This document shows, piece after piece, positions 8,958 to 15,671 of a stretch of 23,032 nucleotides of DNA. Source of the stretch: a virus; IMG/VR virus record IMGVR_UViG_3300021964_000571, positions 1-23,032 of that record; one strand, written 5' to 3'. The notes below the pieces were generated by a model, which was not told the origin of the DNA, ran no database searches, and saw nothing but the letters and a program-made list of their open reading frames with translations. The position numbers and the translations under genes are program-made. Positions within the stretch are counted from its first letter, which is position 1, and each line of letters starts with the position of its first letter.

Positions 8958-9701
8958 TTAAGTGTTTTGTTTTTGAAATTCTTGAGTTTCTATAGCATTG
9001 GTAACTTCTAATACTTCTTTTTCTCTTATACTCAGACCTGCAAACTTACATATCTTTATTACTAGCTCTGTCTCATCGGAGCTTGATATTTCAAAATCAA
9101 CAGAAGTATCACTGTTATAAACAGGATCTGATGAAATAGTATTATAACCCCAATGCGGATCTGATGGTTTTTTGATATAATTACATTTTAAAGCTATTTC
9201 AGAATTCTGTGGAGTTGAGGCTGTATAATAAATACTTAAAGGTCTTGCAAAAACCTTTACGCCTTCTCTTTTGAATACAGGATAAGTAACAGTTGGTGAG
9301 CTAAGATTGCTGTTCACAATCATATCAAATTTGTGTTTTGGTATCTCTTGTAATACCTTTCCATTATAAGTTAAATTAATAAGCTTGTATAAATTTGATG
9401 GAAAAGAAAAATAATCATCTTCACCACCAACACTTACAGAACCTACATCAGTATACTGTAAAGTTGCACTTGTTGCAAAAAGGTCTATTTTGTTTTGTAT
9501 TTGAACGACACTATCTCCATATCCCAAAGCTCTTTTTCTTTGATTTTGTAATAAAACAGCTCTAGAATAATCAGAAAAATAATTCTCAAATATTTCTAAC
9601 TGAGCTTGTTTTGCAAAATAATCAAATTCAGAAGGAGCAATGTATCCTCGATTGTCTTTATTCAACAGAAATAAAACTGTGTTTCTTACGCTATTTATCA
9701 T
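8958..9701 (-). CDS. Putative head-tail connector / ring protein, 247 aa
   Basis: The N-terminus is helical (SVRNTVLFLLNK at 4-15, then PSEFDYFAKQAQLEIFENYF at 23-42). A beta-rich centre follows (DDYFSFPSNLYKLINLTYNG; YPVFKREGVKVFARP), then a C-terminal helix with ETELVIKICKFAGLSIREKE. This helix-beta-helix layout, about 250 residues, and the slot between capsid genes and tail hub fit gp4/gp11-type connectors (P22 gp4, T7 gp11) and crassvirus ring proteins. I cannot name the family from motif alone. The gene starts just after an intrinsic terminator and a TACTTTTGTA promoter-like box, so it may open a tail transcription unit. Confidence 0.5.
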   Translation of the reverse strand: MINSVRNTVLFLLNKDNRGYIAPSEFDYFAKQAQLEIFENYFSDYSRAVLLQNQRKRALGYGDSVVQIQNKIDLFATSATLQYTDVGSVSVGGEDDYFSFPSNLYKLINLTYNGKVLQEIPKHKFDMIVNSNLSSPTVTYPVFKREGVKVFARPLSIYYTASTPQNSEIALKCNYIKKPSDPHWGYNTISSDPVYNSDTSVDFEISSSDETELVIKICKFAGLSIREKEVLEVTNAIETQEFQKQNT

Positions 9702-9714
9702 AGGATATATTTTT

Positions 9715-9724
9715 TACAAAAGTA
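9715..9724 (-). promoter_or_regulatory. Candidate Bacteroidota -7 box (TACTTTTGTA)
   Basis: TACTTTTGTA on the minus strand fits TAnnTTTG and lies between terminator 9727-9759 and the ATG at 9701. If used, the leader would be only about 7-10 bases. No -33 TTTG is evident; the terminator stem occupies that position. Position just after a terminator is the main argument for it. Confidence 0.35.
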
Positions 9725-9726
9725 AT

Positions 9727-9759
9727 AAAAAAAAAGAGGTCATATCTCAGGCCTCTTTT
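9727..9759 (-). terminator. Rho-independent terminator after the 258-aa gene
   Basis: Minus-strand transcripts form AAAAGAGG (9759-9752) and CCTCTTTT (9739-9732), an uninterrupted 8-base-pair stem with a 12-base loop, running into a T tract that ends at 9727. It lies about 27 bases past the stop of the 258-residue gene and before the tail genes. It should end or attenuate the capsid-side transcript. Confidence 0.75.
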
Positions 9760-9786
9760 CTTTGCATATAAAAATAACTAAGGATA

Positions 9787-10563
9787 TTACAATTTGTTTG
9801 TAATATTTTGTAATACATCAAGACCTTCATCAGTCTTAAAATACACTGCTAAAGCAGAATAAACGTTTTCACCATAAGGAACAACAATAATTTTTTCTTT
9901 CTTGTTATCTCCCCATACTACAGTTCTATTGTCTGATTTAATATGTAAAACATTCATTTCAACTGCTCTTACAGCTATATTTCTAAGCTTTAAGTTTTCA
10001 TCATTTAAAAGATCCATAAATTCAGATGAGTTATTTCTAGCCCATATAATCATGTCTCTTCTAAGTTCAGAAGAAGTCATTCTTGATATTAAGTTTTTAT
10101 TTTTTAAAACAACTCTAGCTATTGCTTCTAGGTCATTTATATCCATATCTTTTGCCGCAACTTGTGCATCTAATGATGAAACCATGTCTTGCACATCTTC
10201 TTGTGCGTCTTTTTCTGGGTCAAACTCATAATACCTTTTATTAAAATCAGGGTGAATTAATAAAAACTTTTGAAGATTAAGGTTATAATCTGGTACAATT
10301 AATTTACCGTCTTTAAATGTAATAGGTTCAATAGTAGCTATTCCGTCTTGTTCATCAACAAAAGGAGATATTTGGTTTGTAGCCCATCTCAAAGCTCTAT
10401 TAAGCTGTCCGTCAAAATATGTTAGGGGTTTAGAAGACGTATGTTTTACATTAATCATATGTCTTATAGGTGTCTTGTCACCTTTTAAAATAAATATTCT
10501 TTGTTTTCTTTCTAGTTTAGGTAGAATTACAGAATATCCTGTGTTTTTTGTTTGTATTGCCAT
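9787..10563 (-). CDS. Conserved unknown protein next to the capsid gene, 258 aa
   Basis: I do not recognise the family. The N-terminal half looks beta-rich: GYSVILPKLERKQRIFILKG, then FKDGKLIVPDYNLNLQKFLL. The middle is helical and acidic (DPEKDAQEDVQDMVSSLDAQ, near residues 114-133). The last ~40 residues include KEKIIVVPYGENVYSALAVY followed by a short helix. No enzyme motif, signal peptide or membrane segment is visible. The gene lies between two intrinsic terminators, 10586-10615 before it and 9727-9759 after it, so it is probably expressed by read-through from the capsid gene at a lower level. Its place between capsid and connectors suggests a minor head, head-completion or head-tail joining protein. 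That role is inferred from position only. Confidence 0.45.
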   Translation of the reverse strand: MAIQTKNTGYSVILPKLERKQRIFILKGDKTPIRHMINVKHTSSKPLTYFDGQLNRALRWATNQISPFVDEQDGIATIEPITFKDGKLIVPDYNLNLQKFLLIHPDFNKRYYEFDPEKDAQEDVQDMVSSLDAQVAAKDMDINDLEAIARVVLKNKNLISRMTSSELRRDMIIWARNNSSEFMDLLNDENLKLRNIAVRAVEMNVLHIKSDNRTVVWGDNKKEKIIVVPYGENVYSALAVYFKTDEGLDVLQNITNKL

Positions 10564-10585
10564 TTTATTAAAATTTAATTAGATT

Positions 10586-10615
10586 AAAAAAAGGGGAGAA
10601 GACAAGCCCCTCCCC
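10586..10615 (-). terminator. Rho-independent terminator after the major capsid gene
   Basis: On the minus strand GGGGAG (10615-10610) pairs perfectly with CTCCCC (10598-10593) around an 11-base loop, followed by seven T residues (10592-10586). It starts 8 bases past the capsid stop codon. This G/C-only stem stands out in AT-rich DNA. It should cap the capsid transcript and reduce expression of what follows. Confidence 0.85.
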
Positions 10616-10623
10616 ATTTGTTA

Positions 10624-12006
10624 TTATTGCATCAACATGAAGTTGTTAACTCCCATTGTACATAAAGCTCTTTCTGATAAGAAATGAACTTCCATATTGT
10701 CTTTATCTGATGTAGATGCACCACCAGCAGATCCAGTTACCCAAGACTTGTATTTTCTGTCTTCAGTAGGAGAGACTCTATATCTTACGTGTAAGAAAGG
10801 TCTTTTTGCATTTTCTCCTAATACTTGATCGTAAATAGTAGTTGTCCCAGCAGGAACTAAAATACCATCAACTCCACCAATATTACCTCTAGTAGTAGCG
10901 TCGTTTAAGTATTTCCAGTCAGACTTATAAAAGTCATATCCGATTCTAAATCCTGTAAATCCAAGATTTAAAGCCATATCTTCATCATTATCGAATAAAC
11001 CATAAGAAGAAGTAGATGCTCCACTATTGTTTTGAGCAGCTAATACTGTGTCGATTTTAAAAGATGTATCTCTGTTTACAAATAATACATTTTCTTGAAT
11101 TGCTCCTTCTTTATCAAGAACTTTAGCAATGTTTTCAAGATCAGTTCTGTCTCCGATATCTCCACTTGATGTGTTACCATTGTTTTCGATTTCGTAGAAA
11201 AGACCTTTTGTACCTTTGTAACCTGCAGTTAAAGCTCCAGATCCAGAAGCAGCTGGTTCACCTTCAACCATTGAAGTCTCTAGGTAATCCTCGAATCTTA
11301 ATCTAGTTTCATGCTCAGATTTTAAATACCATAAGTATCCGTTTGCTCCGTTTTCAGTGCTTACTTCTACCCACCCAACGTGTGCCATTTCAGATCCGCT
11401 TACTTCGTACTTATCTTTAATGATTATTGGATTGTTTTCTTTAGCTTCAAAATCAGCTTCAAGAGATCCGTCCATTCCGTTTGTTCCTTTTTTAAATTCA
11501 GAACCATAAACGAAAATTGTTACAGCATCTGCTGCATCAAAAGGTCCCGCTCCGTCTGTACCTGTAACGTGTAATAAATCTTTAGTTGCAAAAGTAGCTA
11601 CGTCAATAGAATCAGTTGCTACTGCTGTAATTAGAGCTTTAGCTTGAGATCCTGATTTAGAAATAATAATAGTTTGATTAACTCTAAAGCTATGTCCTGT
11701 TACAGCAATAGTATCTAAGTCTGTAATAGTACCAGAAGCTTGAACATGTAATCTTCCTTGCTCACTCCATTTAATTAAATCAGAGCTTGAAGGAATCTCA
11801 GCGCCTACCATTCTTAAGAAAGAAGCGATAGATCTGTTTCCATATCTTTCAAATTCTTTTTCATATAAATCTGGAAGATATTGTTGTGCGAATGTGTAAT
11901 CAGCATTACTAAGGTAGTTAGAGTTTCCTAACGCCTTACCAGGTGCTGGTGTTAATGATGTGCTACCGCCTATTGTGCCGTTAGCAAAATTAATCGATTG
12001 TGCCAT
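10624..12006 (-). CDS. Major capsid protein (HK97-type), 460 aa
   Basis: This is the shell subunit. It follows terminase, portal and scaffold in the usual order and is directly followed by a strong terminator, as expected for a highly expressed gene. The N-terminal 85 residues include a helical arm with YLPDLYEKEFERYGNRSIAS (43-62) and SSSDLIKWSEQGRLH (73-87), a pattern I recognise from capsid proteins of marine flavobacterial phages. Residues ~86-168 are a beta-rich insert (SFRVNQTIIISKSG; ALITAVATDSIDVATF), then the core resumes. Later core landmarks are HVGWVEVSTENGANGYLWYL and ENVLFVNRDTSFKIDTVLAA, and the C-terminus is RALCTMGVNNFMLMQ. At 460 residues it is longer than the ~380-residue HK97 precursor, partly because of the insert. 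HK97 fold is inferred from gene order and general pattern. Confidence 0.75.
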   Translation of the reverse strand: MAQSINFANGTIGGSTSLTPAPGKALGNSNYLSNADYTFAQQYLPDLYEKEFERYGNRSIASFLRMVGAEIPSSSDLIKWSEQGRLHVQASGTITDLDTIAVTGHSFRVNQTIIISKSGSQAKALITAVATDSIDVATFATKDLLHVTGTDGAGPFDAADAVTIFVYGSEFKKGTNGMDGSLEADFEAKENNPIIIKDKYEVSGSEMAHVGWVEVSTENGANGYLWYLKSEHETRLRFEDYLETSMVEGEPAASGSGALTAGYKGTKGLFYEIENNGNTSSGDIGDRTDLENIAKVLDKEGAIQENVLFVNRDTSFKIDTVLAAQNNSGASTSSYGLFDNDEDMALNLGFTGFRIGYDFYKSDWKYLNDATTRGNIGGVDGILVPAGTTTIYDQVLGENAKRPFLHVRYRVSPTEDRKYKSWVTGSAGGASTSDKDNMEVHFLSERALCTMGVNNFMLMQ

Positions 12007-12028
12007 TTTAAATAATTTTTTTTAATGT

Positions 12029-13183
12029 TTAACGTTTTTTAATTTTTAATCCAGAACTAAAACTCGCTGTATCTTGCAATACTTTGAATTGAGTTCCGCT
12101 TTTTGAAGAATCAACGTTATTTCTTACAGACATTTCTATGTTTTTTCCGTCTTTTACAACTTCATTAACCGCATCCGACTTACCTTGTTCATAAAAGAAC
12201 TTAGCATACTTTTCAGGGTTCATAGCCATAGAAAGAGCTGTATGATATTTACCAGCATCTTTAAGCAATCCGTTTTCGTCAACGTGTTTGTTTATAAAGT
12301 TTGTTAAATCACTGTTTTTATTTACAATTTCATTAACATCTTTAGGTTTATAAGTAAGCTTACTGTCTCCTAAATTAAATTCAAAACCTTTGAACTCATC
12401 ATTAAAAAACTTGTTAGTCTTTTCTTGAAAAACCTCACGTTGAGTTTGCGTTGCTTTTTCTTGCTTTGCTGACTCTTCTTTATAATTATTGAAAAACTTG
12501 AAAGCTTCTTTATAATTTTCTGGCACATTCTCGTCACTTGACTCAAGTGGAGTTTTGTATTTCTCCTTTAAATTATTAAAATACTCTTTAGCTTTAAATA
12601 ATTCTTGCTTTTTTGCTAGAGTTTTCTTCTTTATATCATATTCATTGTCACTGTCTTCTGTATAAGCAAACTTTTCGTTAATCAAAAAATCTACATCAGA
12701 ATCATCAAGACCAGGATTATTTTCCTTATAGTAATTTCTAAGTAAATTTTCCTCGTTTACATCATCTATGTTTTGCTGTAGCTTAACATAATCATCTAAA
12801 CCTCTTTTTGTTTCTTTCTTATACTCAAGATAGTTTTCTACTTCTTTCGGAAGCTCTTGCTTTTTTTCATTATTTTTAAGAACGTTATCTAAAGAATCTA
12901 AATCAATTTTATACTTATCAGATAAATACTGATTGATTACATCTTCTTTTGATATTTTTTCTTCTGTTTTTTTTTCTTCAGGTTCAGACTCCTGAGTTAT
13001 TTCTTCTTTAACCTCTTCTTTAGCTTCTGTTTCAGTTTCTTGAACTTCTTTTTGTTCTTGTTCAACAACTTCATCTTTCACTTTTTCTGCAGGTTTTTCC
13101 TTTTTTGCAGAAGGTAGATTTATCTTAAAATCTACGTCATTTGAATTATCTTCAATGACTTTTGCTTTGATTTCTTCACTCAT
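12029..13183 (-). CDS. Putative capsid scaffolding protein, 384 aa
   Basis: The protein is extremely charged. About residues 33-82 are almost only Glu, Lys, Gln, Val and Thr (for example KEVQETETEAKEEVKEEI). The rest is Lys/Glu/Asp/Asn-rich and predicted helical, as in FKAKEYFNNLKEKYKTPLES. The C-terminal ~120 residues are more varied, contain an aromatic YHTALSMAMNPEKYAKFFYE segment, and end in a basic SGLKIKKR tail. A small basic C-terminus that docks to the shell is common in scaffolds. Size, composition and a place between portal and major capsid protein all fit. No protease motif is visible, so it does not look like a fused maturation protease. The start follows a TATTTTTGTA promoter-like box. 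A general head protein is the alternative. Confidence 0.6.
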   Translation of the reverse strand: MSEEIKAKVIEDNSNDVDFKINLPSAKKEKPAEKVKDEVVEQEQKEVQETETEAKEEVKEEITQESEPEEKKTEEKISKEDVINQYLSDKYKIDLDSLDNVLKNNEKKQELPKEVENYLEYKKETKRGLDDYVKLQQNIDDVNEENLLRNYYKENNPGLDDSDVDFLINEKFAYTEDSDNEYDIKKKTLAKKQELFKAKEYFNNLKEKYKTPLESSDENVPENYKEAFKFFNNYKEESAKQEKATQTQREVFQEKTNKFFNDEFKGFEFNLGDSKLTYKPKDVNEIVNKNSDLTNFINKHVDENGLLKDAGKYHTALSMAMNPEKYAKFFYEQGKSDAVNEVVKDGKNIEMSVRNNVDSSKSGTQFKVLQDTASFSSGLKIKKR

Positions 13184-13205
13184 AATAAATTAAATTAAAT
13201 TTTTA

Positions 13206-13215
13206 TACAAAAATA
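13206..13215 (-). promoter_or_regulatory. Candidate Bacteroidota -7 box (TATTTTTGTA)
   Basis: TATTTTTGTA on the minus strand lies about 23 bases before the scaffold ATG at 13183, in a 38-base gap after the portal gene. It fits TAnnTTTG. A -33 element is not evident. It would give the scaffold-capsid pair its own promoter, which makes sense for genes needed in high amounts. Confidence 0.4.
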
Positions 13216-13221
13216 CTAAAT

Positions 13222-15669
13222 TTATAGTATGTTTTTTTGATCCATGTTTTGTAGCAAATTAGCCATAGGGTCTTGTGCTTCTTCCTCTTGTTCTTCAAAG
13301 TTTGTAGGAGGTAAATCTTGTTTTCTTTGAGCAATCATCTTACTTTGTTGTGTTGCTTGCTTTTCAGTTCTCTTGTCTTTCCTATCTTCTTTAAAAGATT
13401 CTTTATTTTTAAAATTCTCTGACTCCATTTGTTTTAACTGTAATTCAAACTGATATTTTAACTGAAGCATTTCTTTTTGTATTTCAGCTTCTTGTTTCAT
13501 TTTTTGTAAATCCAATTGACTTTTTAATTGTTCTAGCTGTGATTCACCTTGAAGCTTCATTTGTGACTCCTGCATTCTCGATTGAGAAGCGGCTTGTGTA
13601 GATTGAATATTAGATTGAGTTTGCATTTGCATGTTAGCTTGTTGCCTTTTCATATCTTCTTGTTCCTTTCTTTGTTTCTTTATTTTAAGAAGGGTATTAG
13701 CTAGTGTTAAATTATTAACCTGTCTAATATCTATAGCATCATCTAAATCTATTTTTTGTGCCTGTATAGATTGTTGTATGTTTTGCTCTAAAAGTTGTTT
13801 TTCTTCTTCATCTGGTTCTAACTCTATAAATATTCCAAAATCATGTAAATGTAAAGTTCTTATATCATTTAATATTTTAAAATTATTTTTACCAATCATT
13901 TTTGCAAAATCATCAGCAAAATTTGAATACTGTAAAATATCAGATAATCTATAAGATAAAGCTTGACATAATTTTCTTGTAATAAACAAACCTGACTGTA
14001 CAATATGTTTTGTAGCGGTATTGCTGTTTAATGCAGCCAGCTTTTGTATCCCTACTAGCGCGTATTGATCTGGTTTACTGCCATCTCTAGCCTCATTAAC
14101 TCCTGTCACAGCCCTAATCATTTGAAGCTGATAATTATACATATTAATCAAACTAGCTATTTTTGCATTAGAACCCGAACTTGTTAATTCTTGAATAGGC
14201 ACTCTAGCGTTGTTAAATTCACCGTCTTCTGTATAACTACGTCCAATTACAGAACCTGTTTGAAAATACATTGATAATGCTTCTGAAGGGTTGTATGAAG
14301 CGCCATTACCCAAATCAACACTGTTTAATCCATCTGCATCAATAAAGACACCGTCTGGTATCATTTTAGAAACAACTTGTTGTAGTTTTAAATGGACTAA
14401 TTGTATCTGATCTGCAAAAGGCATCATTCTTTTAACTAAAGAGTCTATTCTTCCTTTTGACATTTTTATTGCAGACGCAATATATGGAGGTATAGTTTTT
14501 TGAAAAGACGATTTAGGTCTAACCATGTTTTTCATCATCTCCCACTTTAACAAAGTATTTGTTCCTAAAACCATTACACCCTCATACCAAACATCTATTC
14601 TTCTTGCTACTTTTTTAAATCTAGCTTGTTCCGTTTTTGGTGGATTGAAAGAAGCATCCTTCTTTAATGCTTTTTTACCACCATTACTTCCATCTTTAAT
14701 TTTATATACAATCTCTTTATCAGTTTTATATGAAAAATATAATAAAGAAACGTTTGATTTATCTAATCCACTTTGTGATGTTAAATTTTGTGTACTTCTG
14801 TAACCATCATATCTTGAAGCTGTTTTAGCTATTTGCTCTAACTCTTCTTGCTCTAAATATGGATTTATCTTTTTTAATTCTGATACATGTACAGATTTAA
14901 CTTCTCCAAAATAATAACAATCTCTAAAATTTGGATCTTCAGTTTGTGAATAAACAAAATTTACAGGATCTACATACTCTACCTTAACTCCATCATGTAT
15001 GTCAAAATCGTGTTTAAGTACAGATAATCCTAAAACAACATTATCTTCATCTATTCTTCTTTTAGTTTCTTCATAGTCATTAATTTCTAAAATTGTCTTA
15101 AGTGCTGTCTCTTGAGCAACCTCTACACCTTGCTTGTATCTTAGGTTCATATAAAGATCAAGCTCTTCATCAGATTTAGGAATTACAGATTCTTCAAAGT
15201 TAAAAGCGTTTACACCTGTATTGTCTTTTATAATTTTCAATGGCTCATACGCCATCATGTCTGCTCTTAATTCATTTCTGAAATTATCTCTTTCAATAGT
15301 AGAAAACTGATCAACTGCTTCTGCTTTAATATCGTATAATCTATTAGATATACCATTAACTACAATATCTACAAATTTTGGAATAATTGGAACTGGAGTC
15401 CAGTCTAAATTCAAATATGAAAGATCTCCATTAATAGATAATTCATTTTTATACTTCTCAACAGGCTGTTCTCCTCTAGCATACAATCTCCTAGTTAAGA
15501 ACTCTGATCGTATCTCTCCATATAAAGAACTTCCGTAATCTCTTGAAAACCATTCAGACTCTATTGCTCTACCTACACGAAGGCCATATTCTAAACTAGC
15601 TTTTTCTTCATCTGGTGCAAATTGATTTGGAAATCCACTTCCAGAATTGAACTTTGGTTTGTTTATCAT
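13222..15669 (-). CDS. Portal protein, 815 aa
   Basis: The portal forms the dodecameric ring at one capsid vertex through which DNA enters and leaves. Assignment rests on place (2 bases after the large terminase, before scaffold and capsid), length, and layout. An N-terminal part (WTPVPIIPKFVDIVVNGIS, about residues 90-108) is typical of portals of this phage type. The central wing/stem region contains KGRIDSLVKRMMPFADQIQL. A conserved tract follows, PIQELTSSGSNAKIASLINM then QLQMIRAVTGVNEARDGSKP, which resembles the Gly-Asn/Arg-Asp segment of podoviral portals. Residues ~664-785 form a long Gln/Lys/Met-rich helical region (SQLEQLKSQLDLQKMKQEAE), comparable to the C-terminal barrel of P22 portal. 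The protein ends in an acidic tail (FEEQEEEAQD). Confidence 0.8.
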   Translation of the reverse strand: MINKPKFNSGSGFPNQFAPDEEKASLEYGLRVGRAIESEWFSRDYGSSLYGEIRSEFLTRRLYARGEQPVEKYKNELSINGDLSYLNLDWTPVPIIPKFVDIVVNGISNRLYDIKAEAVDQFSTIERDNFRNELRADMMAYEPLKIIKDNTGVNAFNFEESVIPKSDEELDLYMNLRYKQGVEVAQETALKTILEINDYEETKRRIDEDNVVLGLSVLKHDFDIHDGVKVEYVDPVNFVYSQTEDPNFRDCYYFGEVKSVHVSELKKINPYLEQEELEQIAKTASRYDGYRSTQNLTSQSGLDKSNVSLLYFSYKTDKEIVYKIKDGSNGGKKALKKDASFNPPKTEQARFKKVARRIDVWYEGVMVLGTNTLLKWEMMKNMVRPKSSFQKTIPPYIASAIKMSKGRIDSLVKRMMPFADQIQLVHLKLQQVVSKMIPDGVFIDADGLNSVDLGNGASYNPSEALSMYFQTGSVIGRSYTEDGEFNNARVPIQELTSSGSNAKIASLINMYNYQLQMIRAVTGVNEARDGSKPDQYALVGIQKLAALNSNTATKHIVQSGLFITRKLCQALSYRLSDILQYSNFADDFAKMIGKNNFKILNDIRTLHLHDFGIFIELEPDEEEKQLLEQNIQQSIQAQKIDLDDAIDIRQVNNLTLANTLLKIKKQRKEQEDMKRQQANMQMQTQSNIQSTQAASQSRMQESQMKLQGESQLEQLKSQLDLQKMKQEAEIQKEMLQLKYQFELQLKQMESENFKNKESFKEDRKDKRTEKQATQQSKMIAQRKQDLPPTNFEEQEEEAQDPMANLLQNMDQKNIL

Positions 15670-15671
15670 GT

